This document shows, piece after piece, positions 11,001 through 19,593 of a stretch of DNA of 64,000 bases. This stretch comes from JAJDTR01 sp965220415 (GTDB taxonomy: Bacteria; Poribacteria; WGA-4E; JAJDTR01), in NCBI GenBank assembly GCA_965220415.1, contig OZ244829.1:5084001-5148000 (forward strand). Reading direction: 5' to 3'. Position 1 is the first letter of the stretch; the number at the start of each line of letters is the position of its first letter. Under the pieces are notes generated by a model. The model was given only the letters and a program-made list of their open reading frames with translations. It had not been told where the DNA came from and ran no database searches. The position numbers and the translations under genes were made by a program.

Positions 11001-11990
11001 AATCCTGCGGAAAATCTCGACTAGCGCTTGATCTTGGATGTGTCCCTCTTTGTAGTCGGATTGCACGTCACGCTGTAACGTGTTTCGCAGAAATTGAATC
11101 CTTCGGGCATCTTCTTCATCCAGTATCTCAATACTTTCAATACCGGCTTCTTGAAGTGTCGCGAGTTCTTCTTCCGTCAGGTCGATATTGGCTTCAAGCA
11201 ACACCTCACCGGTACTCGCATCGATCACGGGGGCAGCAAGAACTTTTCCCTCAAGAGCTGCCAGATTCTCAAGCTTGTCGCTCAATGTCTGCACTTCAGT
11301 TTTTGCGAATAATTTGAGAATCTGCTCATCTGTCTCCCAACCCAATGCACGCAACAAAATAGTGACGAGCATCTTTTTCCGACGGTCTAAGCGGACATGA
11401 ATTTGGTCTTTGATATCGTATTCAAATTCAATCCACGCACCGCGGTACGGGACAATCTTAGCGACAAAAAGTTTGTGTCCGCTTGTGTGAGTTTCTTCGT
11501 TGAAAGTAGCGCTGGGAGAGCGATGCAGTTGGCTTACAATGACTCGTTCCGCTCCGTTGATGAAAAACGTGCCTTTTTCCGTCATCAGCGGAATTTCGCC
11601 CATGTAGACATCGGATTCCTTAATATCAATGACTTGCTTGTCTCCGGTGTCTTTGTCCAACTCGCGCAGTATGAGTTGCACGCGAATCTTTAATGGTACA
11701 CCGTAAGTAAATCCACGATACTGGCACTCGTTGATGTCATATTTTGGGTCGCCGAGGGAGTAGCTTACAAATTCGAGACTAGAGGTTTCCGAGAAGTCGG
11801 TGATTGGGAAAATCTCGCTGAATACGGCTTGTAAACCTTCATCTTTACGTTTCTCGTCGTCTACGTCTGCTTGGAGAAAATCTTGGTAGGATGATTTCTG
11901 AATCTCAATCAAATCCGGGAGATTCATGATTTCTGGTGATTTCGCAAAGGAGAGTCGTTCACGTTTCCCAAAGTTGACTGAATGGGGCAT
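8067..11990 (-). CDS. rpoB: RNA polymerase beta subunit
   Basis: Core RNA polymerase subunit, 1307 residues. The N-terminus NFGKRERLSFAKSPEIMNLP fits the conserved start. The rifampicin-binding cluster is of the sensitive type (FGSSQLSQFMQQTNP then THKRRLSALGPGGL). The ETPEGPSVGLI and GDKMAGRHGNKGV segments are intact. The ribosome-binding site before the ATG at 11990 is weak. Unlike most bacteria, rplJ/rplL are not upstream: a MITE and a divergent gene are. A strong promoter about 120 bases upstream serves rpoBC. Confidence 0.98.
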   Translation of the reverse strand: MPHSVNFGKRERLSFAKSPEIMNLPDLIEIQKSSYQDFLQADVDDEKRKDEGLQAVFSEIFPITDFSETSSLEFVSYSLGDPKYDINECQYRGFTYGVPLKIRVQLILRELDKDTGDKQVIDIKESDVYMGEIPLMTEKGTFFINGAERVIVSQLHRSPSATFNEETHTSGHKLFVAKIVPYRGAWIEFEYDIKDQIHVRLDRRKKMLVTILLRALGWETDEQILKLFAKTEVQTLSDKLENLAALEGKVLAAPVIDASTGEVLLEANIDLTEEELATLQEAGIESIEILDEEDARRIQFLRNTLQRDVQSDYKEGHIQDQALVEIFRRIQPGDPPTLESARSRFEKLIFDPARYDLSRVGRYKLNEKLGSLSIYRNGTSDDSSGSNGLPDECVRILRREDIAATLDYLMHVQDSNGEMDDIDHLGNRRVRAIGELLQNQIRTGLIRVVRATRERMTAQELESATPPDLINPKPLTGAIKDFFGSSQLSQFMQQTNPIDELTHKRRLSALGPGGLHRERATFEVRDVHRTHYGRVCPIETPEGPSVGLIVSLSTYARVNEYGFLETPYRKVKDGVATGEVTHMTADKEDAFVIAQANTKLNSNGKIIEKQVSTRFKGDFPRMAPKEVDYLDVSSKQIVGVSASLIPFLEHDDANRALMGANQQRQAVPLVRPQAPLVGTGMEYRAARDSGAVVLAKRDGVVESISAAEIIVRTDDAFRVDGGEQSFSEMGYDVYHLTNFKRSNNGTCIHQIPCVAVGEHVEAEQVIADGTATDNGELALGNNVLVAFMPWEGYNFEDALLISESLVSDDTFTSIHIDEFDVEARDTKMGREEITRDIPNLSEEALNQLDDEGIIRVGSIVRPGSILVGKVTPKGESDLGPEEKLLRAIFGEKVGEVRDASTYAKPGVEGVVIDVKVFSRKERENDRQTELREVAKEKTVEKVWREKRELINRRRNEEIRHALLGKSLAQPVSDGDLQLAEEGDIVTEALLGNDVLLNSIVVDDADAMDRIERIQLLADGRIQECTTEKDTELEKIRKGDELKPGVIKLVKVYVANRRKISVGDKMAGRHGNKGVVAKILPQEDMPYLEDGTPVGIVLNPLGVPSRMNVGQILETHLGWAAKALGLHIATPVFDGAIESEISELLEKANLPDTGKTTLYDGRTGTPFAQKVTVGYTYILKLNHLVDDKIHARSTGPYSLVTQQPLGGKAQQGGQRFGEMEVWALEAYGAAYTLQELLTIKSDDVTGRSKIYESIVKGENAPNPGTPESFNVLVKELQSLGLDVNLEQRDSQPDETGDLPAMPWPEDRG

Positions 11991-12111
11991 ACTTTACACC
12001 GTTTACCTTATGTGGGGCACACGTTACACGTTAATACTGTGCGTCGGTGGGGAGTTGAGGGGCAACATTGATGCTGGTCATAGATTAACCCTAAACTAGG
12101 CGCAACGAAAT

Positions 12112-12141
12112 ATTATACAAGAAACCTTGCGCGGATGTCAA
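12112..12141 (-). promoter_or_regulatory. Strong sigma-70 promoter for rpoBC
   Basis: On the minus strand a perfect TTGACA (12141-12136) and a perfect TATAAT (12117-12112) are 18 bases apart, preceded by an AT-rich UP-like tract. The predicted 5' leader is about 110 bases. It contains a 16-codon ORF, MTSINVAPQLPTDAQY, with a weak AGGG site; I do not claim it is translated. Confidence 0.85.
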
Positions 12142-12319
12142 GATTATTTTAAATTTTTCCTAAAAGAATCGTAATTCCGATCCGAACTTTGGAATAACAA
12201 TCTCGTTATAGTGTGACATCGCGTCGAGAATTAAGACAGCATCCAACTATGCCGAGAGTTTGTATGCTGTACAGTAATTGAGCACTTCAACGGACACACA
12301 AATAAGAAAGTCGCCTCCC

Positions 12320-12554
12320 CAGTGGAAACGTAACTAATTACAGAGGATGTCCCATGGCGGAAGAATGTACGATTACTGTTGGGTTTCACTCAAATTTTGT
12401 CAGGTTCAGGCAAAGTGAGCACTCGAAAGCCTCTCTAAGATTAACGATCATTAACGAATTCTCTTCAACCCAACCTACGACCCCTAAAAAATTATTACAA
12501 ACTTAGCCTGACTTGCTTTTTTGTCAGGCAGAAAATTTAGCTGCGTTTCCCCTG
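12320..12554. mobile_element. R2 MITE, copy a
   Basis: A 235-base element bounded by CAGTGGAAACG...GCGTTTCCCCTG and flanked by a perfect 10-base direct repeat GTCGCCTCCC (12310-12319 and 12555-12564). It is homologous, in inverted orientation, to 53692-53918 along its whole length. It has no ORF. Near the right end an internal hairpin (GCCTGA, 12-base loop, TCAGGC) spans a run of T residues. Confidence 0.9.
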
Positions 12555-12573
12555 GTCGCCTCCCGAAGCCCAA

Positions 12574-12602
12574 TTGACGTGTTAGCGTCATCATGATATA
12601 CT
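12574..12602 (+). promoter_or_regulatory. Sigma-70 promoter for the DUF4416 gene
   Basis: TTGACG (12574-12579), a 17-base spacer and TATACT (12597-12602) lie just beyond the R2 target duplication and 40 bases upstream of the next gene. Confidence 0.75.
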
Positions 12603-12641
12603 GAATTCAGTTTTGGGATTCTCCTGTCGATTAGTATTATT

Positions 12642-13235
12642 TTGCTTCTTGGCTTCGTTCAGAGCTTTCAACACTTGATTGTGGGACAGATTAAACCGCC
12701 TTCGTTTGTCAAGCTAATAGTTGGTATCATCACCGCCGACGCGAATCTCCTAGAGGCTGTGCGCCTCGAATTGGAAAAGCGACTTGGCGAAATCGACTTT
12801 GCAAGCCAACTTATGCCTTTCGACTACACCGCCTACTATGAACAAGAGATGGGCAGGGAGCTTCAACGCCAGTTCATAAGTTTCAATCGACTCATCCTGC
12901 CTGATGAACTCCCAGCAACGAAATACTTTACGAATTCGGTGGAGCAGGATTTCGCAGAAAAAGAGACAATACGTCGCCTAGTGAATCTCGATCCCGGCTA
13001 TATCTCTGCTGCCAAGTTAATTCTCGCGTCCACAAAAGATCATGCCCATCGTATTCATCTTGAGGATGGAATCTACGCGGAGAATACGCTAAAGTTCCGC
13101 GACAAAACCTTCCAGCCATGGGAGTGGACTTACCCGGATTACCGCACACCCGTGTATATTGAGATTTTCAATCACATACGCCAAATCTATTTGAAACAGT
13201 TGAAAGAAAAAGGATTGAGCGCACACCCGCTTTAG
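12642..13235 (+). CDS. DUF4416 family protein
   Basis: About 197 residues of unknown function. The pattern PPSFVKLIVGIITAD, then FDYTAYYEQEMG, FISFNRLILPDELP and LEDGIYAENTLKF, then WEWTYPDYRT near the C-terminus matches my memory of DUF4416. The start is uncertain. The frame opens with TTG at 12642, but GTG at 12681 would give the N-terminus VGQIKPPSFVKLIVG, which fits the family better. Neither has a clear ribosome-binding site. It is followed after 15 bases by the DmpA-family gene and is probably cotranscribed with it. Confidence 0.75.
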   Translation: MLLGFVQSFQHLIVGQIKPPSFVKLIVGIITADANLLEAVRLELEKRLGEIDFASQLMPFDYTAYYEQEMGRELQRQFISFNRLILPDELPATKYFTNSVEQDFAEKETIRRLVNLDPGYISAAKLILASTKDHAHRIHLEDGIYAENTLKFRDKTFQPWEWTYPDYRTPVYIEIFNHIRQIYLKQLKEKGLSAHPL

Positions 13236-13250
13236 ATACAGGAACATTCT

Positions 13251-14429
13251 ATGAAAACGCAAATTCGGAATCTGTACATCGCAGTGATAAATTCTCTAAT
13301 CCTCCATTTGGTTTTTACGCCCATATGCCACAGCACGTTGCCGTCCGAGTCGAGAGCGTCCGCACGCGATCTTGGTATTCGCATTGGAATATACGAGCCG
13401 GGAACACACAATGCGATTACCGATGTCGCCGGGGTAAAGGTTGGTCATGTTACTTTGAATTTTGGAGACAGCGTTCGCACGGGGGTTACCGCAGTGATTC
13501 CACGTGATGACGTTTGGTCAAATAGAGTATTTGGTGCTGCCCATGTTATCAATGGAAACGGTGAAGCCACCGGACTTGCGTGGGTCAACGAATCCGGCTT
13601 GATTGAGTCGCCCATCATGCTCACCAATACGCTAAGTGTCGGGGCAGTCCACGACGGTGTAGTGCGATATATGATTAAGCGATATCCACGATCTCACATT
13701 ATTCTGCCCATCGTCGCTGAATGTTACGATGGGGGGCTCAATGACATTAGCGGGCTGCATGTTACGTCTGAACATGCTATTACGGCAATCGAGAGCGCCG
13801 CTGGAGGTGCCGTACCGCAAGGATGCGTCGGCGCTGGCACAGGGATGCGTTCCTACGGATTCAAAGCCGGAATAGGCACTGCATCCCGCGTGGTGAAAGT
13901 GGCAGATCAGACTTACACCTTGGGGGTGCTGGTCAATGCAAACGGCGGTCGTCGCCACCAACTCCGAATTGATGGTGTTCCTGTTGGAGAGGAAATCACC
14001 GATTTAACACCGGAGCGTCATCGAGACGGTTCATTCATCATCGTAATTGCTACAGACGCGCCTCTGGCACATCGACAGCTATTGAAACTCTCCCGGCGAG
14101 CAACGCATGGACTTGCGCGGACGGGCACGCCAAGTACCGTTAGCAGCGGCGAATTCGTAGTAGCATTTTCCACCGCTACCACCGTGCCCTCATCGTCCGA
14201 AGCTAGTCTTTTGTCAGTCAAAATGCTGCGTAACAATCGGATGGATGTCTTCTATCAAGGCGTTATTGAGGCTACGGAGGAAGCCGTTATCAACGCCATG
14301 ACGATGGCAGTCACTACTGCTGGAAAGAATGGAAATGTCGTTCATGCAATTCCCCTTGACCGCTTGCGTACACTGATGAAGAAGTATAGCAGATATACTC
14401 AAGGCGAAGAGATATCAACGACGCGCTAA
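13251..14429 (+). CDS. DmpA/P1-family (S58) aminopeptidase, exported
   Basis: A 392-residue Ntn-type aminopeptidase related to DmpA and beta-peptidyl aminopeptidase BapA, which remove N-terminal residues including D- or beta-amino acids. Residues 1-29 form a signal peptide with hydrophobic core AVINSLILHLVF, so it is probably periplasmic. The mature part starts DLGIRIGIYEPG...ITDVAGVKVGH as in the family. The autoprocessing site is Gly260|Ser261 in DGSFIIVIATDAPL, making Ser261 the nucleophile and new alpha-amino terminus. GAGTGMRSYGFKAGIGTASR (about 194-213) is another family block. AGGA precedes the ATG by about 8 bases. Substrate specificity cannot be read from the sequence. Confidence 0.9.
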   Translation: MKTQIRNLYIAVINSLILHLVFTPICHSTLPSESRASARDLGIRIGIYEPGTHNAITDVAGVKVGHVTLNFGDSVRTGVTAVIPRDDVWSNRVFGAAHVINGNGEATGLAWVNESGLIESPIMLTNTLSVGAVHDGVVRYMIKRYPRSHIILPIVAECYDGGLNDISGLHVTSEHAITAIESAAGGAVPQGCVGAGTGMRSYGFKAGIGTASRVVKVADQTYTLGVLVNANGGRRHQLRIDGVPVGEEITDLTPERHRDGSFIIVIATDAPLAHRQLLKLSRRATHGLARTGTPSTVSSGEFVVAFSTATTVPSSSEASLLSVKMLRNNRMDVFYQGVIEATEEAVINAMTMAVTTAGKNGNVVHAIPLDRLRTLMKKYSRYTQGEEISTTR

Positions 14430-14606
14430 GTTGAAGATTGGTGAGTTCGGTGATGGCCGAAGTCGCATTCTCATGTCGAAACATTTACTTTTGACCGTAA
14501 CCCCCTCAGACTTCTCTGCTTTCTGCGCAGTGGTGATTTCGTAAATTAGCCCGTGTAAACCCGCGCTACAGCCTTGATTAGACGCACGAAACAGATCAGG
14601 ATGCTG

Positions 14607-14636
14607 TTGACAGAAAATCGCAATTTGTTGTATTAT
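14607..14636 (+). promoter_or_regulatory. Sigma-70 promoter for the following membrane protein
   Basis: TTGACA (14607-14612), an 18-base spacer and TATTAT (14631-14636) lie 110 bases before the next start codon, in the 315-base gap 14430-14744. I see no RNA gene or element in that gap. Confidence 0.75.
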
Positions 14637-14744
14637 ACGTACCGGTAATCTCTTAAATCTTTCAGTTCGGCAGGATTTTCGGTCAATTATTATAGTAAAT
14701 CTGGCTGAGAGATGGGTTTCCAATGACAAGAGAAGGAACTTCCA

Positions 14745-15932
14745 ATGAGCGAATTACACTTTGACTTTAGGGACGTTTTTCGAGCTGGACGCTACGGGTT
14801 TAGTGGAAAAAAACTGACGGTTCATTTCATCGGTCTTGCACTCGCGTATCTGATTTACGAGGTGATTGTGTATGTTAGCCTCTTGATTGTTGGTGGGAAT
14901 GCGCTAGAGGATTTCTGGAATGAATACGCGTTAATTCCGGTTTGCCCCATTGTGGATTACGAGTTAGCGCCGGTTACAGTCGGGGCAATGTGGTTGGGTT
15001 TGTTGGTATTCTTCGTTATCTTCTTTTCATCGAGCACCATGGTGTCCAAAATCACGATACAACAGTTGCGGGGAGACAGTTTCTTCTCAATGAAGGAAGC
15101 CGCATCGTTCTTGAAGTGCCATTGGAAAGCCGTCTTCGGAGCGTTCGTAGGACTAATTCTTGTTTTCCTTCTTTGTCTGCTAGTTCCGATTATCGTAGGT
15201 TTACTTGGCAAGATACCGTGGGCTGGAAAAGTCATCGTAACGTTTTCATCGTTATTTATGCCTTTTGCGTTTTTCCTTGGGCTGCTAATGATTTATCTGG
15301 TTGTGGTTCTGAGTGTAAGCCTGTTCTTCGTTCCCGCGGTCGTTGCCGCCGCCGACACGGACACTTTTGAAACTATCTATCAGCATTTTTCTATCGTTTG
15401 GAACCAGCCGTGGCGAATCGTGGTTTATGAATTCCTTTTATTTGGTCTTAAATTAATCTGCGTTTCCGTTTGGATGATTTCTTGCTTATTCAGTCTCAGC
15501 TTGGTGATGTTACCGATTCGTTATCTCCTGCCTGAGGACATGATTCTTTTTATGGGAAATGCGAACAAGTGGCTCGGTAAATTGATGAATGAAATATCTG
15601 CACTACCGCTTCTTCGGGATTTAGGTGTATTTGATACTATCGCGTCTTCGAGTGTCTCAGCGGCTCAGTTATCGACGTTTGATAATCTTTTTGTGACCCT
15701 CACGTCAATCTTCATAACCTTGTCCCTGTTATTTGTCGCGGGACTAATCTTGGCATATCTCTTCTCAATTGCTTCGGTAGGAAATACAATCATCTATGCG
15801 ATACTACGAAGACGGTCTGACGGTGAAAACTTGCTAGAAGCTGAAGAGGAAGAAGACTCTTTCCCGGACGATGAAGTGTCGCGAGACACGGGAGCAACTG
15901 AAGATCCATCTGAGACGGAGCCTGGAGTTTAG
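14745..15932 (+). CDS. Polytopic membrane protein of unknown function
   Basis: 395 residues with about six hydrophobic segments, for example near residues 25-47, 76-99, 128-155, 162-195, 225-262 and 318-345. The cytoplasmic-type tail is very acidic (LEAEEEEDSFPDDE and following). The layout, with amphipathic connectors such as ETIYQHFSIVWNQPWRIVVYE between membrane pairs, resembles DUF or glycerophosphodiesterase-type membrane domains, but I do not recognise a family. AAGGAA precedes the ATG. It appears monocistronic under its own promoter; an R1 element follows. Confidence 0.8.
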   Translation: MSELHFDFRDVFRAGRYGFSGKKLTVHFIGLALAYLIYEVIVYVSLLIVGGNALEDFWNEYALIPVCPIVDYELAPVTVGAMWLGLLVFFVIFFSSSTMVSKITIQQLRGDSFFSMKEAASFLKCHWKAVFGAFVGLILVFLLCLLVPIIVGLLGKIPWAGKVIVTFSSLFMPFAFFLGLLMIYLVVVLSVSLFFVPAVVAAADTDTFETIYQHFSIVWNQPWRIVVYEFLLFGLKLICVSVWMISCLFSLSLVMLPIRYLLPEDMILFMGNANKWLGKLMNEISALPLLRDLGVFDTIASSSVSAAQLSTFDNLFVTLTSIFITLSLLFVAGLILAYLFSIASVGNTIIYAILRRRSDGENLLEAEEEEDSFPDDEVSRDTGATEDPSETEPGV

Positions 15933-16021
15933 ACGGAAATCATTGAAGATTGTGCAGCTAGTTTGGTTCGTCTACGAACGGTGGAAAAAAGTGGAATTCT
16001 GTACGCTCGCAATTACGCTTA

Positions 16022-16233
16022 GAGCTTGTTTGATAAAGTACGTTTGTAGGGTGCGCACTGCGCACCAGCCTCTAAAAGCCTCAAAGGGGCGGAAGGTGTA
16101 TAGAAACACCAGAACCCCGTGCACCTAAGCCCCAGCGGGGCGACAGGTATGTTGAATACAAGAATAAAGACTTGGAAAAAACTTCCTACAATTGAACAAA
16201 AATGGCTCTGCCACCGATTATTCAAACAAGCTC
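16022..16233. mobile_element. R1 MITE, copy a (IS5/IS1031-like ends)
   Basis: A 212-base element with inverted ends GAGCTTGTTTGA...TTCAAACAAGCTC, flanked by TTA duplications (16019-16021, 16234-16236). It carries the internal near-palindrome GGTGCGCACTGCGCACC and a second hairpin CCCCAGCGGGG. It has no ORF. TNA duplications with GAG(C)-type ends fit the IS1031 group of the IS5 family (inference). Confidence 0.88.
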
Positions 16234-16378
16234 TTAGTTGAAGATATACCATGACCCGAAAAATCTAATTCCCGTCGAAGCACGGATGAGCTAGTGAAAC
16301 GGTGAGAAACGATGTACAGTCAATCAGGCTGGCAGAAAGTATATTGTTCAACTGAATCCAAGGAGTGCACCCGACGTG

Positions 16379-16492
16379 ATGAAAATCGGGATATTGCTGA
16401 CATACTCCTTGTTTTGGTATGCAGAACTATATGTTAGATCTTTATTGTCCCTCAACCATTGTGTCGTACGCTATGAGATAAAAAGGGGATGA
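16379..16492 (+). CDS. Candidate 37-residue leader peptide upstream of secA
   Basis: A short ORF, MKIGILLTYSLFWYAELYVR followed by SLLSLNHCVVRYEIKRG, ends 6 bases before the secA ATG. An AAGGAG site (16360-16365) lies 13 bases before the ATG, or 10 before an in-frame GTG at 16376. The N-terminal half is hydrophobic and signal-like with one lysine. The secA ribosome-binding region (AAGGGG) overlaps its last codons. In E. coli a secretion-monitored leader ORF (secM) upstream of secA controls secA translation, and the arrangement here is analogous. No SecM-type arrest motif is recognisable, so the role is inference and chance is possible. Confidence 0.45.
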   Translation: MKIGILLTYSLFWYAELYVRSLLSLNHCVVRYEIKRG

Positions 16493-16498
16493 TGTTTT

Positions 16499-19207
16499 AT
16501 GTTTCAGCAGATTTTATCAAAATTTCTTGGGAGCAAACAAGGTCGAGATTTCAAGCGATTTCAATCGATAATCGATGCCGTGAATCAGAGAGAAGCCGAA
16601 ACAAATCGCTTGACCGATTCCCAACTTCAATCGAAGACGGCACATTTTCGACAGCAAATTGATGCGGGAGAGTCACTCGAAAATCTTCTCCCCGAGGCTT
16701 TTGCGGTCGTGCGAGAAGCCGCTGTGAGGACGCTAGGACAACGTCACTACGATGTACAGATAATGGGAGGCGCCGCACTCCATCAGGGTTGTATTGCCGA
16801 AATGAAAACCGGCGAAGGTAAAACCCTGACTTCTACACTTCCTGTTTACCTAAATGCACTAACAGGCAATGGGGTGCATGTTGCCACTGTAAATGATTAC
16901 CTTGCGAGGCGAGACGCGGAATGGATGGGGAAGATTTATAACTTTCTCGGCCTTTCGGTCGGCTTGACCATCAGTATGATGCCTCACGAGCAAAAAAAGC
17001 TTGGGTACAAAGCAGACATTACGTATGGCGTCCACAGTGAGTTTGGTTTTGACTACCTATGGGACAATAAAGCGTCATACCTTGACACGAAGGTTCAGCG
17101 AGGTCATCACTATGCGATTCTTGATGAGGTCGATAGCATTCTGATTGATGAAGCTCGTGTGCCGTTAATCATTTCAGAGCCCTATGGCGAACCCGTTGAG
17201 TTGTACACTAAAATTAACCGTGCTGTAGTTCGGCTTAAAACAGGTGAGCACTATGAGATTGATGAAAAGAGCAGCAAGCGTGGTTCCGTCGCGTTGACGG
17301 AAGAGGGTGTTGAGGAGATGCAGCGTCTGCTCGGCGTAACGGATTTATACGATCACACGAACATGGAAGTCGTTCATCATGTAAATCAATCGTTAATTGC
17401 TCAGCACCTTTATCAGCGCGATGTGGACTATCTCGTTGAGCACGGGGAGGTTGTCCTCGTGGATGAGTTCACGGGTCGAAAGCAGCCCGGAAGGCGGTTG
17501 AGTGAAGGGCTTCACCAAGCTATCGAAGCCAAAGAACGTGTTCGAATAGTTCAGGAAAGCCAAACCGGCGCAAGCATAACCTATCAGAACTTTTTTCGCA
17601 TGTATGAAAAACTGGCAGGGATGACGGGAACCGCCGAAACGGAGTCCGCTGAATTTGGACATATCTACAAATTGGATGTTGTTGTAGTGCCCACAAATGA
17701 ACCGATGATTCGGGAGGATAATTCGGATCAGATTTACAAAACAGAGGAAGCGAAATATCGGGCGATTATCAATGATATCGTGGAACAACATGAAAAAGGA
17801 CGTCCGGTACTAGTAGGGACAATATCCATTGAGAAGTCTGAAAAACTGAGCAAGCTACTTAAGGCTAGAAAGCGCGACATACGGCATCAGGTGTTGAATG
17901 CAAAGGAACACGCTCGCGAAGCAGAGATTATCGCTCAAGCTGGCACACGAGGAGCCGTTACAATTGCTACAAATATGGCAGGACGCGGCGTTGACATTTT
18001 GTTGGGCGGAAATCCTGAAGGTATGGTCAAAGAGATTCTTCGGAAGCACAACGTTGATGCAGACGCAACCGAGGAGGATTCGGTAGAGTGGAAGGCGGCT
18101 TACGCGGAGGCAGAGGCGATTTGTGAACAGAGCCGTGAAGAAGTGTTGAAAGCAGGCGGTCTGCACATCGTTGGTACCGAGCGACATGATTCTCGGCGGA
18201 TTGACAATCAATTGCGTGGTAGGTCGGGACGGCAAGGGGATATTGGTTCATCCCGCTTCTATCTGTCGCTAGAGGACGATCTCATGCGCAAGTTTGGGTC
18301 GGACCGATTATCAGGCATGATGGACCGGGTAGGCATGGAGGAGGATATTCCGATTGAACACCCTTGGGTCACCAAAGCCATTGAAAAAGCTCAAACTCGT
18401 GTGGAAGAGAGGCACTTCGAGATTCGCAAGAACGTACTCAAATTCGATGATGTAATGAACACGCAGCGCCAAACCGTCTACGACCTTCGTAATAGTATCC
18501 TTGAGGGTGAGAACCTAAAGACGACGATTTGGGGCATGATTGAGAATGTGCTGGATGACAGGTTAGAGTTGGACCTACCGACGGAAGGGTCGAAGCAAGA
18601 GGAGTTGGAGAGCATCACAAAGTGGCTTGCTCAGACTTTTCCTATTGCTTTCGCGGCATGGAAGACTTCCATAACGGAGACGAGCCTGCCACAACTTCGC
18701 GAACAATTGCTCGAAACACTCCGATCGGCGTACGAGAAACGCGAGGCGGAGATGGGCAGCGAACAGATGAGGACTCTCGAACGACTTTTGCTATTGGATC
18801 GCATCGACAGCCATTGGAAGGATCATTTGTACAATATTGATTACATTGAAGAAGGAATCCATCTTCGTAGCTATGGAGGCAAGGACCCAATAGTGGTTTT
18901 CAAAAACGAAGCCTTCCATGTTTTTGAAGCAATGTATCAGCGCATTGAGGAGGAGACTAGCGAATACATCTTCAAAGTACATCTCGATGTTGAAGCACCG
19001 AGGCGCACTGCGCCTCAGCGCAGCTCACGACAGGCTGGCGCACCCCGTAGGCGACGGTCGTTACAGGCGCGATCCAGCGGAGAAGAATCCCCATCGTCTG
19101 CTGAATTTGCTACTCAGGAAGCCATGGGGAGTCTTCCCAAGGTTGGCCGCAATCAGCCTTGTCCTTGTGGCAGCGGAAAGAAGTATAAGCGGTGTCATGG
19201 GAAGTAG
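16499..19207 (+). CDS. secA: Preprotein translocase ATPase SecA
   Basis: Motor ATPase of the Sec pathway, acting at the membrane with SecYEG. 902 residues, normal length. Walker A is MKTGEGKT (residues 102-109); the DEAD-type Walker B is ILDEVDSILIDEA; the helicase-2 segments TNMAGRGVDILLGG and QLRGRSGRQGDIGSS are present. The C-terminal zinc/SecB-binding SEC-C motif CPCGSGKKYKRCHG is intact, after an arginine- and serine-rich linker. The ATG at 16499 matches the family start. AAGGGG about 11 bases upstream lies inside the end of the leader ORF, so translational coupling is plausible. Confidence 0.98.
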   Translation: MFQQILSKFLGSKQGRDFKRFQSIIDAVNQREAETNRLTDSQLQSKTAHFRQQIDAGESLENLLPEAFAVVREAAVRTLGQRHYDVQIMGGAALHQGCIAEMKTGEGKTLTSTLPVYLNALTGNGVHVATVNDYLARRDAEWMGKIYNFLGLSVGLTISMMPHEQKKLGYKADITYGVHSEFGFDYLWDNKASYLDTKVQRGHHYAILDEVDSILIDEARVPLIISEPYGEPVELYTKINRAVVRLKTGEHYEIDEKSSKRGSVALTEEGVEEMQRLLGVTDLYDHTNMEVVHHVNQSLIAQHLYQRDVDYLVEHGEVVLVDEFTGRKQPGRRLSEGLHQAIEAKERVRIVQESQTGASITYQNFFRMYEKLAGMTGTAETESAEFGHIYKLDVVVVPTNEPMIREDNSDQIYKTEEAKYRAIINDIVEQHEKGRPVLVGTISIEKSEKLSKLLKARKRDIRHQVLNAKEHAREAEIIAQAGTRGAVTIATNMAGRGVDILLGGNPEGMVKEILRKHNVDADATEEDSVEWKAAYAEAEAICEQSREEVLKAGGLHIVGTERHDSRRIDNQLRGRSGRQGDIGSSRFYLSLEDDLMRKFGSDRLSGMMDRVGMEEDIPIEHPWVTKAIEKAQTRVEERHFEIRKNVLKFDDVMNTQRQTVYDLRNSILEGENLKTTIWGMIENVLDDRLELDLPTEGSKQEELESITKWLAQTFPIAFAAWKTSITETSLPQLREQLLETLRSAYEKREAEMGSEQMRTLERLLLLDRIDSHWKDHLYNIDYIEEGIHLRSYGGKDPIVVFKNEAFHVFEAMYQRIEEETSEYIFKVHLDVEAPRRTAPQRSSRQAGAPRRRRSLQARSSGEESPSSAEFATQEAMGSLPKVGRNQPCPCGSGKKYKRCHGK

Positions 19208-19276
19208 GTAACGCAACATTGAAGAGAGGGATAAAGACACAGGGAACATATCCAGTCTCGCCTAGCAATTTTATGC

Positions 19277-19303
19277 TTGATTGTTTCCCTCACCTAGTAT
19301 AAC
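19277..19303 (+). promoter_or_regulatory. Possible weak promoter for the Trm112-like gene
   Basis: TTGATT and TATAAC are present, but the spacer of 15 bases is short, so this is tentative. Confidence 0.3.
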
Positions 19304-19334
19304 ATGTATTACGTAATATTTTCGGAGGGATATA

Positions 19335-19526
19335 TTGACTTCGCAGCAAGAATCAATTAGTCAAGAGTTGCTTGAAATTCTGGCTTGTCCCGCTTGTAAA
19401 GGTGATATTGAATACGACTCTAAGAACCAAAAGCTAATATGTGTCGGTGAATGCCAGCGTCGCTATCCCATTCGGGACGGTATCCCCGTTATGTTAATTG
19501 ATGAAGCTGAGATGCCGGCTGCTTAA
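19335..19526 (+). CDS. Trm112-like zinc protein
   Basis: A 63-residue protein of the Trm112/UPF0434 (YcaR-like) family. Four cysteines, Cys18, Cys21, Cys36 and Cys40 (CPAC...CVGEC), form a probable zinc site, followed by the family ending RYPIRDGIPVMLIDEAE. In eukaryotes and archaea Trm112 is an activating partner of methyltransferases; bacterial copies often sit beside cell-envelope sugar genes, as here. The start codon is TTG (19335) with a good GGAGG 7 bases upstream. It overlaps the upstream extension of the glycosyltransferase frame and is probably cotranscribed with it. Confidence 0.85.
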   Translation: MTSQQESISQELLEILACPACKGDIEYDSKNQKLICVGECQRRYPIRDGIPVMLIDEAEMPAA

Positions 19527-19593
19527 TGGCGATAAGTGCGCTGTGAGTTATCCAAATAAGGCACGCTTTGGGTTTGTGTTTCACTCTTCTCGC

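Noticed and set aside
11995..12095. 16-codon ORF in the rpoB leader as a regulatory peptide
   Set aside because: The ribosome site is weak and the ORF is short enough to be chance; not claimed as a gene.
14415..14729. 104-codon minus-strand ORF with the stretch QHPDLFRASNQGCSAGLHGLI
   Set aside because: It overlaps a consensus plus-strand promoter and the gap between two plus genes, has no ribosome site, and its C-terminal half looks like random translation.
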